A DNA stretch of 64,000 nt from Paenilisteria newyorkensis (GTDB taxonomy: Bacteria; Bacillota; Bacilli; Lactobacillales; Listeriaceae), in assembly GCF_000766145.1 (NCBI RefSeq), contig NZ_JNFB01000024.1, positions 124,001 to 188,000 on the forward strand, written 5' to 3'. The translations under genes and the position numbers were made by a program. How positions within the stretch are numbered: the stretch's first letter is position 1; each line of letters opens with the position of its first letter. Shown here one piece after another: positions 8,699-19,029 of this stretch. Below the pieces are notes generated by a model, which was given only the letters and a program-made list of their open reading frames with translations, searched no databases and was not told where the DNA came from.

Positions 8699-11600
8699 TT
8701 ATCTTGGTTGAACAGCTACACGTGCGACTTCGACATAGCTTGAATTCACTGCTACGATTTCGACTAAGTCTGTGGCACTTGTAATACGTGAGAGCCCCGT
8801 CAAGGTGAAGGTTCCATTGCTCATTGACGCTGCTTTAATTGTATCACCGTTTACAGAAAGGCGGACGGATTTGACATCTGCGCCGTATGTTCCTGTAATT
8901 GTTGCATCACCAAATGTGTAAGCATTCGGAGTTAAAGCATAATCATAGACAGTATCATCAGCTTTGACAGTCATTGTTTTACTGTTTACTTGTTGGTACT
9001 GTGCGTTGACTGCGATGATTTTCACCACATCGCTTGTTTTCTTGATGTAGTTATTAGCGCCTGCAATCGTGTAAGTGCCTGCTGTCATTGCTGCTTGTTT
9101 GACATTTTCACCATTGACATTGAGGCGAACAAACGCAACATTCGTTCCCATTGTTCCATTAATCGCCGTGTCTTTGTCCAAAGTGAAATCCTCTGGTGCT
9201 GTCAGGCTATTGTCTAGTGTGTCAAAACCTGTCTTCGTCACGGTTTTGCGGTTTAATTCTTGGTATTGTGCATCGACAGCGACTACTTCAACAAGGTCGG
9301 TACTATTTTTGATGAAGCTAGCAGCGTTTGTGAAGGTAAAGTTTCTGCCGCTTGTTTCGGCTTGGCGAACAGGTTTACCATTGACCCATAGGCGAACGTA
9401 GGCGATATCCTTGCCGTATGTGCCTGTGAGTGTTGCGCTATCCTTCGCATACGAGTTAGGTGTTAAGCTTGTGTCTAAGATAGAGCTCCCTGTAGTTGTA
9501 ACAGTCTTACGTGCGACTTCGACATAGGCGCCATTAACAGCTACAACTTCGACTTGATCGGTGGACAATTTGACAAGGCTTGGTACGTTAGCAAAGCTAT
9601 ATGTGCCGTCTGCGTTGAGTGTCGCTTGGTCTTTGACTCTACCGTTGACCCATAAGCGAACTTTGGATATATTCTTGCCGTATGTTCCTGTTAGTTCGTC
9701 GCTCCCTATTGCGTAAGTGTTCGCTGTTAGGCTATAGTCTATAACGTTTGGGAGTCTCGTGCTGGCGCTCGATGTTTTACCATTGGATGCTTTGGTTACC
9801 GTTGCGGTAATCGTAGAACCACCTGCTTGTTTGGTAATGTTGAACAAATAAGTGCCATCGCTAGCTACACGACCAGTTGCGATGGTTGTGCTGCCGTTTT
9901 TGATGACGATATTTCCGTTAGCTTCACCTGTTCCAGATACGCTCGTGGAATCAGCAGTTAGTGCGCTAATCGTTGTTTGCGCAATGGTATCATCTACAAT
10001 AGTTGTACTAGCGCTCGATGTTTTACTGTTCGATGCTTTTGTTACCGTTGCGATAATCGTAGAACCACCTGCTTGTTTAGCGATGTTGAAGGAATAAGTG
10101 CCATCACTTGCTACACGACCAGATGCGATGGTTGTGCTACCATTTTTGATGACAACAGCTCCGTTAGCTTCGCCGGTTCCAGAGACACTTGTAGAATCTA
10201 CAGTTAGTGCGCTGATTGTTGTTTGCGCAATGGTATCATCTACAATAGTTGTACTAGCGCTCGAAATTTTACCGTTCGATGCTTTCGTTACCGTTGCAGT
10301 AATTGTAGAACCGCCTGCTTGTTTTGGAATGAAGAACAGGTAAGAGCCGTCGCTAGCTACACGGCCAGATGCGATGGTTGTGCTACCATTTTTGATGATG
10401 ATAGCTGCATTTGGCTCACCTTCTCCAGAGACAGTCACGCTATCAATAGTTAGTGCTTCGATAGTTGTTGCTGTGATTTGATTGAACAATTGATCTGCTG
10501 TACGAATGTCTGCTAGTAAATCAGCTTTTTCTGGGATGTTACGTGACAAGGCATCAACTTTTGCGCTTGCAGCATCAATCATAGCTTGTGTTGTTGTATC
10601 TTTTAAAATAGTGTTCGTTGGGGCATTAGCAAACAAAGCATTAACGCTTGCAGTTGCAACTTCTAAACTATCATCTGCAATCGTAGTACTAGCGCTTGAT
10701 GTTTTGCCATTTGATGCTTTTGTTACCGTTGCAGTAATCGTAGAGCCACCTGCTTGTTTGGCAATGTTGAACAAATAAGTGCCATCGCTAGCTACACGAC
10801 CAGATGCGATGGTTGTGCTACCATTTTTGATGACGATGGCTGCATTTGCTTCGCCGGTTCCAGAGACGCTTGTAGAATCAACTGTAACGTCATTAATGGT
10901 TGTTTGATCGATGTGGTTGAACAATGTGTTAGCTTTCGCCACGTCGGCTTGTAGTGCTGTTTTAGCTGTACTTGCTGGTAAAGCGTTAACTAATGCACTT
11001 GCAGCATCAATCATGGCTTGTGTAGTACTGTCTTTTAAAGTTGTATTCGTTGGTGCGTTGCTGAACAGGTTATTAACGGCAGTTGTTGCAGCTGTTACAG
11101 CAACTTTAGCAGCTAACTCGGCTTTGGCTTTGTCCACTTGGCCTTGTAGTTCTGCTTTTTTCGTTGTATCTGTTACTAGGTTAACTTTTGCTTGTGCCGC
11201 ATCGATGGCCGCTTGGTTGGTTGCGTCTTTGATGTGGTTAGCGGTGTTGTTATCGATGAATAAAGCGTTCACAGCGGTTTTTGCTGCTGCTTCGGCGTTG
11301 CGTTGATTAAGTTCGTTTTGAGCTTTTGTAACGCTTGTTTGTAATTCCGCTTTTTTCGTTGTATCTGTTACTAGGTTAACTTTGGCTTGTGCTGCATCGA
11401 TGGCCGCTTGGTCTGTTGTTGTCTTAATATGGTTAGCAGTGTTGTTATCGATGAATAAAGCGTCCACAGCGGTTTTTGCTGCTGCTTCGGCGTTGCGTTG
11501 ATTAAGTTCGTTTTGAGCTTTTGTAACGCTTGTTTGTAATTCCGCTTTTTTCGTGGTATTTGTCACAAGATTAACTTTTGCTTGTGCTGCATCGATGGCC

Positions 11601-14218
11601 GCTTGGTCTGTTGTTGTCTTAATATGGTTAGCAGTGTTGTTATCGATGAATAAAGCGTCCACAGCGGTTTTTGCTGCTACTTCGGCGTTGCGTTGATTAA
11701 GTTCATTTTGAGCTTTGGTTACGTTGCCTTGCATTGCTGTTTTGTCTGCGCTTGCTGGTAGAGCATTGACTTGTGCACTTGCAGCGTCAATCATCGCTTG
11801 TGTAGTTGTATCTTTGATGTTTTTCGCTGGGTCATTATCGATGAACAAGGCATTGACCGCTGCTTTTGCGTTATTAAATAATGATATGGTTAGTTTCCCA
11901 ACTTGATATTGTTTACCATCTATTTCTACTGAAGCTGTCAGGACATCGCCCTCTTTGAATGCATAACCCGCACTAACAATCCGATCCACGCCATCTGTAT
12001 AGTTTTGAGAATATGTTGAGACTCCATTTTTATACCAAGAAGATATATATTCGCCATTGACAAACATATTATATTGATACGCTGATTTTTTGCTTTCATC
12101 AAGTTTTGCAAACCATACTGTTGCATTAGCGTTTGTGCTCAGGCCATGGAAGTTGGTTTTTGCATTTAAAATATTTTGTGCTAAGGTAATTTCTTTGTTG
12201 ATATCTGCTTTCTTCGTTGTATCTGTTACTTTATCTGCTAAAGCTTGTGCTGCATTAATATCTGCTTGTGTAGTTGTATCTTTGATGTTTTTTGTTGGGT
12301 CGTTATCGATGAATAAAGCATTGGCGCTCGCTGTTGCAGCTGCTTGGTTAGCTGCTTCGGTATTGCGTGCATTAAGTTCATTTTGTGCTTTATCTACGCT
12401 TGTTTGTAATTCTGCTTTCTTTGTTGTATCTGTTACCAGGTTGACTTTTGCTTGCGCTGCATCGATAGCTGCTTGGTTAGTGGTGTCTTTGATGTGGTTA
12501 GCAGGGTTATTACTGATGAAAAGCTCATTGACACTTATAGTCGCTGCCCCAGCATTAAGTTCATTTTGTGCTTTATCTACGCTTACTTGTAATTCAGCTT
12601 TTTGTGTTGCTTCGGTTACAAGGTTAACTTTTGCTTGTGCTGCATCAATAGCTGCTTGGTTAGTAGTGTCTTTGATATGATTTGCAGTGTTGTTCGAAAT
12701 AAAGAGTTCGTTAACTGCTGTTTTAGCTTCGCTCACTATCTGGGTATATGCGGTAGGGTAAAAAGTTCCTGTTGCTAGAGATGCAGAATCAGCAGTAAAT
12801 GTTTGCATGAAAAATCGATTCGATAATGAGACTGCTGAAGTACCTGACACAGTTAAAAGACCATTTTTATCCATGATTGTAGTGTAATATCCAACAGTGT
12901 CTATTCCGTTATCAATATAAGCATAAGATCGATTGAAAGATGTGGTAGCACTATCTTCAATCATGAAATAGTGGAAGTTTGCTGCCTTCTGTTTATTTAG
13001 AATTAACACAGGCTTGTTATCATGAGATAGATAGAAAGTAACAATAGATGCTTTTACTTCTTCGCGTTTATTTAGTATGTTTTGTGCTTTTGCCACATCT
13101 GCTTGTAATGCTGTTTTGTCGGCACTTGCTGGCAGAGCGTTGACTTGTGCGCTTGTTGCATCAACCACGGCTTGTGTTGTTGTGTCTTTTAAACTAGTAT
13201 GCATTACATCTGAGAATAGGTTGTTGACAGCAGCTTTGGCAAGTGCCAAAGCATCATTTGGAACAGTTGTTTCAGCACTGGATGTTTGTTTCGTTGATGC
13301 TTTCGTTGCAGTTGCTGTAATAGTAGAATTACCAGCTTGTTTAGCGATGGTAAGGGAGTAGTTCCCGTTACTATCTACTGTACCAGTTGCAATGCTGGTA
13401 TTGCCATTTCTGATGCCAATTGCTGCATTTGGTTCCCCTTTTCCTGTGACAGTTGTGGAATTTACTGTTAATGGGTCTACCGTTGTTTGAACGATAGTGT
13501 CTTCTGTCATAGTTGTGAAATTAAGAGGTGCTGTTAGTAATCTGTTTGTATTTACACTATCTGTATTAGGTTTCGTTTGATATATGGCAATTGTAGTATG
13601 GTCTGCTACTGCACCTGGAATAGTAGTGGAGAAATAACCATTAGCATCTGTCGTAGTAGGTTCCATATAATATCCACCATTCCCATAATTACCTCTATCC
13701 ATGGTCTGACCCTCTATCCGCTGGTTAGGATAGTTTTTGAACCGACCACTCACTATTTTGTTATTTCCAGTTGTCAAAAGATTAATGTATCCATCTTTAT
13801 ATGTGGTTGCGTTAGTTTGAACAGAGCGGGCTGCGAGGATTTCATTTCTGTCATTTCGAAGTGTAAAGCCAAAGCTTTCTGCTAGAAGATAAGTTTTATC
13901 TGATAAATCAATTGAATAGTTATTGTTAGCATCGACTGTTGCTGTGAGAGTATCTTTCACTTGGGAAGATGAGCCACTTGGGAAAGAGACCTCTATAGTA
14001 ATCTGCTTACCGGCTGCATTTGGAATGTGTCCAGTTAGTTTTTTATCTCCCACGAAAGGCACGTTTATTAACTCTTGTCCTTGTGTCGCTTTCAATGTTG
14101 TTGCTAATTTGTTCTCTGCTGCGTGTGTTTGTACTGGTGGTAATGCCGTAATTACTGTGCTTGCTAGTACGTTTGTTGCTACTAGTGCAATGGCTATTTT
14201 CTTCATATTTTTTTTCAT
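8699..14218 (-). CDS. giant secreted multi-repeat surface protein (adhesin-like)
   Basis: A 1839-residue protein with a signal peptide (residues 1-34, ending THA). From the N-terminus there is a unique region (35-235) and one Big-type beta-sandwich repeat (about 237-325). A long array of 55-60-residue helical repeats follows (about 325-1100; NALFIDNNTANHIK...AELQTSVTKAQNELN), interrupted by two beta-rich inserts (about 390-493 and 688-780). Further Big-type repeats come next (DSTSVSGTGEANGAVVIKNG). Four about 83-residue Ig-like modules close the protein (about 1490-1839; LTGTYGKNISKVRLWVNG type). Such architecture is common in Listeria secreted proteins thought to bind surfaces. There is no LPXTG, GW, WxL or LysM anchor, so its attachment is unclear. 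AGGAG lies upstream of the start. Confidence 0.85.
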   Translation of the reverse strand: MKKNMKKIAIALVATNVLASTVITALPPVQTHAAENKLATTLKATQGQELINVPFVGDKKLTGHIPNAAGKQITIEVSFPSGSSSQVKDTLTATVDANNNYSIDLSDKTYLLAESFGFTLRNDRNEILAARSVQTNATTYKDGYINLLTTGNNKIVSGRFKNYPNQRIEGQTMDRGNYGNGGYYMEPTTTDANGYFSTTIPGAVADHTTIAIYQTKPNTDSVNTNRLLTAPLNFTTMTEDTIVQTTVDPLTVNSTTVTGKGEPNAAIGIRNGNTSIATGTVDSNGNYSLTIAKQAGNSTITATATKASTKQTSSAETTVPNDALALAKAAVNNLFSDVMHTSLKDTTTQAVVDATSAQVNALPASADKTALQADVAKAQNILNKREEVKASIVTFYLSHDNKPVLILNKQKAANFHYFMIEDSATTSFNRSYAYIDNGIDTVGYYTTIMDKNGLLTVSGTSAVSLSNRFFMQTFTADSASLATGTFYPTAYTQIVSEAKTAVNELFISNNTANHIKDTTNQAAIDAAQAKVNLVTEATQKAELQVSVDKAQNELNAGAATISVNELFISNNPANHIKDTTNQAAIDAAQAKVNLVTDTTKKAELQTSVDKAQNELNARNTEAANQAAATASANALFIDNDPTKNIKDTTTQADINAAQALADKVTDTTKKADINKEITLAQNILNAKTNFHGLSTNANATVWFAKLDESKKSAYQYNMFVNGEYISSWYKNGVSTYSQNYTDGVDRIVSAGYAFKEGDVLTASVEIDGKQYQVGKLTISLFNNAKAAVNALFIDNDPAKNIKDTTTQAMIDAASAQVNALPASADKTAMQGNVTKAQNELNQRNAEVAAKTAVDALFIDNNTANHIKTTTDQAAIDAAQAKVNLVTNTTKKAELQTSVTKAQNELNQRNAEAAAKTAVDALFIDNNTANHIKTTTDQAAIDAAQAKVNLVTDTTKKAELQTSVTKAQNELNQRNAEAAAKTAVNALFIDNNTANHIKDATNQAAIDAAQAKVNLVTDTTKKAELQGQVDKAKAELAAKVAVTAATTAVNNLFSNAPTNTTLKDSTTQAMIDAASALVNALPASTAKTALQADVAKANTLFNHIDQTTINDVTVDSTSVSGTGEANAAIVIKNGSTTIASGRVASDGTYLFNIAKQAGGSTITATVTKASNGKTSSASTTIADDSLEVATASVNALFANAPTNTILKDTTTQAMIDAASAKVDALSRNIPEKADLLADIRTADQLFNQITATTIEALTIDSVTVSGEGEPNAAIIIKNGSTTIASGRVASDGSYLFFIPKQAGGSTITATVTKASNGKISSASTTIVDDTIAQTTISALTVDSTSVSGTGEANGAVVIKNGSTTIASGRVASDGTYSFNIAKQAGGSTIIATVTKASNSKTSSASTTIVDDTIAQTTISALTADSTSVSGTGEANGNIVIKNGSTTIATGRVASDGTYLFNITKQAGGSTITATVTKASNGKTSSASTRLPNVIDYSLTANTYAIGSDELTGTYGKNISKVRLWVNGRVKDQATLNADGTYSFANVPSLVKLSTDQVEVVAVNGAYVEVARKTVTTTGSSILDTSLTPNSYAKDSATLTGTYGKDIAYVRLWVNGKPVRQAETSGRNFTFTNAASFIKNSTDLVEVVAVDAQYQELNRKTVTKTGFDTLDNSLTAPEDFTLDKDTAINGTMGTNVAFVRLNVNGENVKQAAMTAGTYTIAGANNYIKKTSDVVKIIAVNAQYQQVNSKTMTVKADDTVYDYALTPNAYTFGDATITGTYGADVKSVRLSVNGDTIKAASMSNGTFTLTGLSRITSATDLVEIVAVNSSYVEVARVAVQPR
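11245..11700. repeat. near-identical 180-bp in-frame tandem repeats
   Basis: Within the large surface gene, blocks of 180 bp (60 codons) repeat almost base for base; compare 11250-11430, 11430-11610 and the following partial unit. They share blocks such as CGTTGCGTTGATTAAG and GCATCGATGGCCGC. The near-identity points to recent unequal crossing-over, so repeat number may vary between strains. Confidence 0.85.
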
Positions 14219-14524
14219 TTTTTGTTTCTCCTTTTTTTGTTCGTATTTTTATGCTCGGACTATAACTACCCTCCTCATAATATTTTAATGTAGGGGTGAA
14301 AATGATTATTTTTCGGCTACAAATAAGAGCTTATCATGGGAAAAGGTTATAAAAAATACAGGATTTCTTCTTTTCTGAATGAAATTGTGGCGGAATTATG
14401 TTGTTTTAATGAGAAAATGGAGATGTTTTTATCTGTATTATGTAGAAAGCTCCATTTTCGGTGGGGAAGTATCCTTGAAAAAACGGATTTCGCGAAAGCC
14501 CTTCTTTTGTTTGGTGAAAAACGG

Positions 14525-14530
14525 TATACT
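14525..14530 (+). promoter_or_regulatory. probable recQ -10 element
   Basis: TATACT at 14525-14530, about 50 bp before recQ. The -35 region (around 14502-14508, TTCTTTT) is weak. Confidence 0.4.
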
Positions 14531-14581
14531 GGATAGATAGAAAAGTTTTGAACGGGAGATAAAGGTAGGTGCTAGGTCAAA

Positions 14582-16360
14582 ATGATAGAACAATATTGGA
14601 GTAGGTCGCAGCAGGTTTTGCAGGAGAGCTTTGGTTATTCGTCGTTTCGTGATGGGCAAGAGGATGTATTGCGGAACTTGTATGCGCGCAAGGATACGCT
14701 GGCGATTATGCCAACTGGGGGCGGGAAATCGCTTTGTTACCAGATTCCAGCGCTAGTTTTGGACGGCTTGACGATTGTTGTTTCGCCGCTGATTTCGTTG
14801 ATGAAGGATCAGGTGGATGCGCTGAATGAGCAGGGGATTCCGGCGACGTTTGTGAATAGTTCATTGACTGGAAATGAGATTGATAACCGATTGTGGGATG
14901 CGGAAAATGGGGCGGTAAAACTGCTTTATATCGCGCCTGAGCGTTTGGAGACGGCGAGCTTTCAGCGGTTGGTGGACACGACGGATATTGCGCTTTTTGC
15001 GATTGATGAGGCGCATTGTATTTCGCATTGGGGACATGATTTTCGGCCGAGTTATTTGACGCTGTGTGATACGCTGAATCGGATTCATCCGCGACCGCTA
15101 ATTATTGCGCTGACGGCGACGGCTACGCCAACGGTTTCGGATGACATCATGAAGCTACTGGACATTGGCCCGGATAGCATTGTTCAGACGGGATTTGCAC
15201 GGGAGAACTTGGCTTTTCAGGTTGTGAAGGGGCAGGATCGTGATAAGTATTTGCTGGACTATGTGAAAACGAACGGTGAGCAGTCGGGAATCGTGTATGC
15301 GGCGACGCGTAAAGAGGTGGAGCGGCTGTACGAGATGCTGAGTAAGAAGGGTATTCCGACGGGGAAATATCATGGTGGCATGTCGGACAAGGAGCGTAAC
15401 GGTTGGCAGGAGAAGTTTCTGTACGATGATGTGCGCGTGATGGTGGCGACGAATGCGTTTGGTATGGGAATTAACAAGTCGAATGTGCGTTACGTGATTC
15501 ATTATAATTTGCCGCGAAATGTGGAGGCATATTATCAGGAAGCGGGACGTGCTGGGCGTGACGGCGTTGCGAGTGATTGTATTTTGCTGTTTGGTCCGCA
15601 AGACACGCATATTCAGCATTTTTTGATTGATCAGTCGGAAATGGACGAGGAACGCAAGCAAAATGAGTATTCAAAACTGCGTCAAATGGCGGGTTACGGC
15701 TACACGGAGATTTGTTTGCAGAAATATATTGTGCAGTATTTTGGCGAGGAAGGCGAGAACTGCGGACGTTGCGGGAATTGCCTAGATACGCGAGAGGCGC
15801 AGGACATCACGATTGAGGCACAGCAAGTCTTTTCATGTATAAAAAGAATGCAAGAACGGTTCGGAAAAGTGATGGTTGCCAAAGTGTTGACGGGCTCGAA
15901 GGATCAGAAAATCCAGCAGTGGCGTTTGGAGGAGTTATCGACGCATGGCTTGATGAAGGACCGCTCGCAAAAAGATGTGCTGCAATTGATTGATTATTTG
16001 GCGGCGGAGAAGTATTTAGCGTATACGGATAGCCAATTTCCATCATTGAAACTGACGAACGAGGCGGTTAACGTGCTACTCGGTAAAGAGAAAGTGACGC
16101 GGAAAACGGCGCGTAAAGTTACGAAAGTATCGATTGATGTGGACGAAGGATTGTTCGGGGAATTGCGAGAAGTACGCCGGGAACTGGCATCGAAACACAA
16201 AGTCCCACCGTATATTATTTTCTCTGACGAAACGCTACGGCAAATGTGTGAATACTTGCCGAAAGACGAAGAGGCATTTTTGGAAATCAAAGGTGTTGGT
16301 ATGAACAAGCTTGAGAAATATGGCGCGGAATTTTTGGAAGTTTTGCAGAAACAAGCGTGA
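14582..16360 (+). CDS. recQ: ATP-dependent DNA helicase RecQ
   Basis: A 592-residue superfamily 2 3'-5' helicase for recombination and fork repair. The helicase core (about 1-340) holds FRDGQEDVL (motif 0), MPTGGGKSLCYQ (Walker A), AIDEAHCISHWGHDFRPSY (DEAH box with the aromatic loop) and QEAGRAGRDG (motif VI). The zinc-binding part of the RQC domain shows CGRCGNC with an upstream Cys (about 375-405). A C-terminal HRDC domain (about 510-592) completes the standard bacterial layout. It is monocistronic, with a terminator shared with the convergent gene. Confidence 0.95.
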   Translation: MIEQYWSRSQQVLQESFGYSSFRDGQEDVLRNLYARKDTLAIMPTGGGKSLCYQIPALVLDGLTIVVSPLISLMKDQVDALNEQGIPATFVNSSLTGNEIDNRLWDAENGAVKLLYIAPERLETASFQRLVDTTDIALFAIDEAHCISHWGHDFRPSYLTLCDTLNRIHPRPLIIALTATATPTVSDDIMKLLDIGPDSIVQTGFARENLAFQVVKGQDRDKYLLDYVKTNGEQSGIVYAATRKEVERLYEMLSKKGIPTGKYHGGMSDKERNGWQEKFLYDDVRVMVATNAFGMGINKSNVRYVIHYNLPRNVEAYYQEAGRAGRDGVASDCILLFGPQDTHIQHFLIDQSEMDEERKQNEYSKLRQMAGYGYTEICLQKYIVQYFGEEGENCGRCGNCLDTREAQDITIEAQQVFSCIKRMQERFGKVMVAKVLTGSKDQKIQQWRLEELSTHGLMKDRSQKDVLQLIDYLAAEKYLAYTDSQFPSLKLTNEAVNVLLGKEKVTRKTARKVTKVSIDVDEGLFGELREVRRELASKHKVPPYIIFSDETLRQMCEYLPKDEEAFLEIKGVGMNKLEKYGAEFLEVLQKQA

Positions 16361-16410
16361 AAAAACAGCCGTATTTGGACGATTATCGAGTCCAGATACG
16401 GCTATTTTTC
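16361..16410. terminator. bidirectional terminator after recQ
   Basis: ACAGCCGTAT plus TGGAC pairs with GTCCA plus ATACGGCT, with A-runs 5' and T-runs 3'. It also ends the minus-strand gene at 16413. Confidence 0.85.
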
Positions 16411-16412
16411 GT

Positions 16413-18788
16413 TTAATTTTGATTCGTGAGTCTTACATAATTCGCAAGACTACCGAATGTGTTTTTCAGTTCGGCCGAGTTTGTCGTTAATGTGCCCATA
16501 TTTTTGCCGCTAAGAATATTATTCAGTTGGAAAACATCGACGGAATCCCAATTTTGTGTGCTATTTGCCGCAGTCCAGACGCTGATTTTGCCACCGTAAA
16601 TGCTTATGGAACTGTTGCGGTGGGCGTACATGAAGCTCGTTTTAGTTGGGCTCTCCAAGTTCAGATACATGGCGTGATTGAAAACGTAATCAATGCCGTA
16701 GCTGAACGAAAACCCTTCTGCTGCTTCTGTTGTGCGAACATCAAATACCGCATTTGGCGCAACTTCTACACGTGCATTTTTTGCCGTATATTCCGTACGA
16801 ATCATTGGTCTAGCACCGCTTGCCGTGAAACTAGCGCCGTCTGCAATATTGATTTTTGAGAAACCGTAAATCGCATTTTGTCCGTAACCCGTACCTTTGC
16901 TGCCGGGGTACAGCTCGACTTTTGCCTGAGGTTCTACGATGAAATTCTTATCGGTATTGCCAATGCCCATCGTGATAACCGTCGAGCCACTTTCATTGGA
17001 TGAACCGCCGCCCTCCGTGGAACCGTAGTAATATGCGCCCGCCTTGATCGTCATGTTGCGAACGTAGACATTGCTGCCGGTCGTCGATTTAATTACATTA
17101 TGACCATCAAAAGTCACGATTGCGTTTAGCACGTTATTGCGAATAAAGAGAGTCCCGTTAAACGTAATGTCCTTCGCGTTAATATTCATGCCGTAGTTGC
17201 TATTCTCAGAAGTGGCGCTGTAAATGCTCCCGTAGGCGTTCTTACCAGCGACATTACCACCAAAAATGTCAAATTGAATGCGTTTTCCAACCGTGTCATT
17301 TTTGCTTAAATAATAATTGGCGGTGTCCATCGTGAAGCCATTTAGGTTTAATTTTGTGTCGTCAGAAAGCTGTAAATTCTTCGTAAACGTAATGTTGTTC
17401 ATCAATTTCAGATTCGTCAGTCCACTTGCCAAAGCTGCTTCAAGGTCTTGTGCGGACATAATTTCGGTAGGCTTCGTGGCATCATAGGAAAAATCGATAC
17501 TTCCTAAACGCGCCACCTCAACACTCGCTGCTGTAGAAGGTCGGCTAAAGACAAAATAGACATCATGCGTACCTGTCACATCCGTTGTCGGAATTGTGTT
17601 TAATGCCCATGTATTCACGTTTCCAGTTTGCTTCAGCGCTTTCGTCCCAATCTTGGTACCAGTTGGACTATCCAGCCTCACTTCAACCGTTGTGGCATTA
17701 TAGGGAACCGCTGCTGACATTTGTAAGTTACCAAGAGACTTATCAAAATTCACATTTTTATAAGAAACCCAGTTTTGCGTCGAAATGTTGGATAAAAATA
17801 GCGTTTTGTCTGCTGTAGTAGGAATCGCATTAATCGCGCCATAGCTCGTATTATAGGCATTCGCCGCTACTTTTCCAGATAATTCAGGTTGCTCTCCTGT
17901 TATCGTATGGTACACATTGTTTGCCAAAATCGCGGCGCCTTTTCCATTCGGATGCACATTATCAGGCACAAACTCCTTCGCGCCAACCGTCGCCGTCTGA
18001 TTATCGATAATCGAAACGTCCACATTCGCTTTTTCAGCAGCTTCCACGATTTTTGGCAAAATTTTATCCATATTTGCTTGGTTAATCGTGTACGCCGTGT
18101 TAAACACGACTGGTGGTAGCGCTACATAGACAACAGGTTTCATCGCCAGCGTCTGATATTTGTTAATTAACTTCACGTAATCGCCAACAAACGAATCGAT
18201 TTTCGCAAAATTCGCAGGTTTCGAATCATTTGTTCCGAGTTGAATAATCACGACATTTGGATTAGAAGCAAGGCTTTGCGTATACTGAGTCGTGCGAATA
18301 TACGGATCATTTCCGCTCTCCAGCAACGTTTTCCCGCTATTCCCATAATTTGTGACATTGTAATTCGTTCCAAGCCGATTGTTCAGCTGTTTCGGATAAG
18401 CATTATAAGCCCAATTCTCCACATTCATACCATATGTGATACTATCGCCAATCGCAGCCACATTCACCGGCTTCGTATTCGCAAAAACATGAATCACACC
18501 TTTCACGGCACGCTGCCCATTTTCGGTTGTTCCATGTATTACATGTTCCCCAACCCCGTTAAAAATTGCTGGATCAACAGCGTCCCATCGTACTTTTGCT
18601 TTCGTTAACTTATAAGCTCTGTCTGCCTGATCCACTTCTGACGGTAGATCGACCACATTTCCAGTCGTTGTAACAATGTTTACAGTTGGAATAAAGCCGT
18701 TTTCCGCCGCTTTTGTTGATAATGGTAAAATCACAAAAATGGCAATAATTAAGCATGTCATCCAAGAATAGATTTGTATTTTTTTCAC
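16413..18788 (-). CDS. secreted SGNH/GDSL hydrolase with beta-rich surface domains
   Basis: A 791-residue exported protein with a signal peptide (about 1-28, ending TKA). A Big_4-like domain (about 35-105) precedes an SGNH hydrolase domain (about 110-295). That domain has block I GDSITYG (catalytic Ser), block II (TNYGNSG), block III GTND and block V DNVHPNG (catalytic Asp/His). A CBM6-like beta-sandwich follows (about 300-435). The C-terminal region (about 440-791) looks like a right-handed beta-helix (IMSAQDLEAALASGLTNLKL onward). It may deacylate a glycan; the substrate is unknown. GTG 18788 is preferred over GTG 18797 because AAGGGTGG lies 5 nt upstream of it. No cell-wall anchor is visible. 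Confidence 0.8.
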   Translation of the reverse strand: MKKIQIYSWMTCLIIAIFVILPLSTKAAENGFIPTVNIVTTTGNVVDLPSEVDQADRAYKLTKAKVRWDAVDPAIFNGVGEHVIHGTTENGQRAVKGVIHVFANTKPVNVAAIGDSITYGMNVENWAYNAYPKQLNNRLGTNYNVTNYGNSGKTLLESGNDPYIRTTQYTQSLASNPNVVIIQLGTNDSKPANFAKIDSFVGDYVKLINKYQTLAMKPVVYVALPPVVFNTAYTINQANMDKILPKIVEAAEKANVDVSIIDNQTATVGAKEFVPDNVHPNGKGAAILANNVYHTITGEQPELSGKVAANAYNTSYGAINAIPTTADKTLFLSNISTQNWVSYKNVNFDKSLGNLQMSAAVPYNATTVEVRLDSPTGTKIGTKALKQTGNVNTWALNTIPTTDVTGTHDVYFVFSRPSTAASVEVARLGSIDFSYDATKPTEIMSAQDLEAALASGLTNLKLMNNITFTKNLQLSDDTKLNLNGFTMDTANYYLSKNDTVGKRIQFDIFGGNVAGKNAYGSIYSATSENSNYGMNINAKDITFNGTLFIRNNVLNAIVTFDGHNVIKSTTGSNVYVRNMTIKAGAYYYGSTEGGGSSNESGSTVITMGIGNTDKNFIVEPQAKVELYPGSKGTGYGQNAIYGFSKINIADGASFTASGARPMIRTEYTAKNARVEVAPNAVFDVRTTEAAEGFSFSYGIDYVFNHAMYLNLESPTKTSFMYAHRNSSISIYGGKISVWTAANSTQNWDSVDVFQLNNILSGKNMGTLTTNSAELKNTFGSLANYVRLTNQN

Positions 18789-18943
18789 TATTTCCACCCT
18801 TTCTATACTGTACTGTTACAAGCATAAGTGAGCTTAAATTGGGATGCTATCTTTTTTTGTTGCTAAAAAGGGTGAAAAAGACGATAGTCACAAAACGTTC
18901 ACCAAAACAATCCTTTTTTTACGGAAACATGAAAAATTTTTTA

Positions 18944-18969
18944 GTTTTTAAAACCGAATCAACGGGTAC
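18944..18969 (+). promoter_or_regulatory. candidate SigB promoter
   Basis: GTTTTT (18944-18949), a 14-bp spacer and GGGTAC (18964-18969). This is close to the general-stress SigB pattern GTTT...GGGWAT, about 60 bp before the DUF916/DUF3324 gene. Confidence 0.4.
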
Positions 18970-19029
18970 TGGTAATGGAGGAATATAAACTATTTTTTAA
19001 AAGAGAGAATTGAAAGGAGTTGGGATTTT

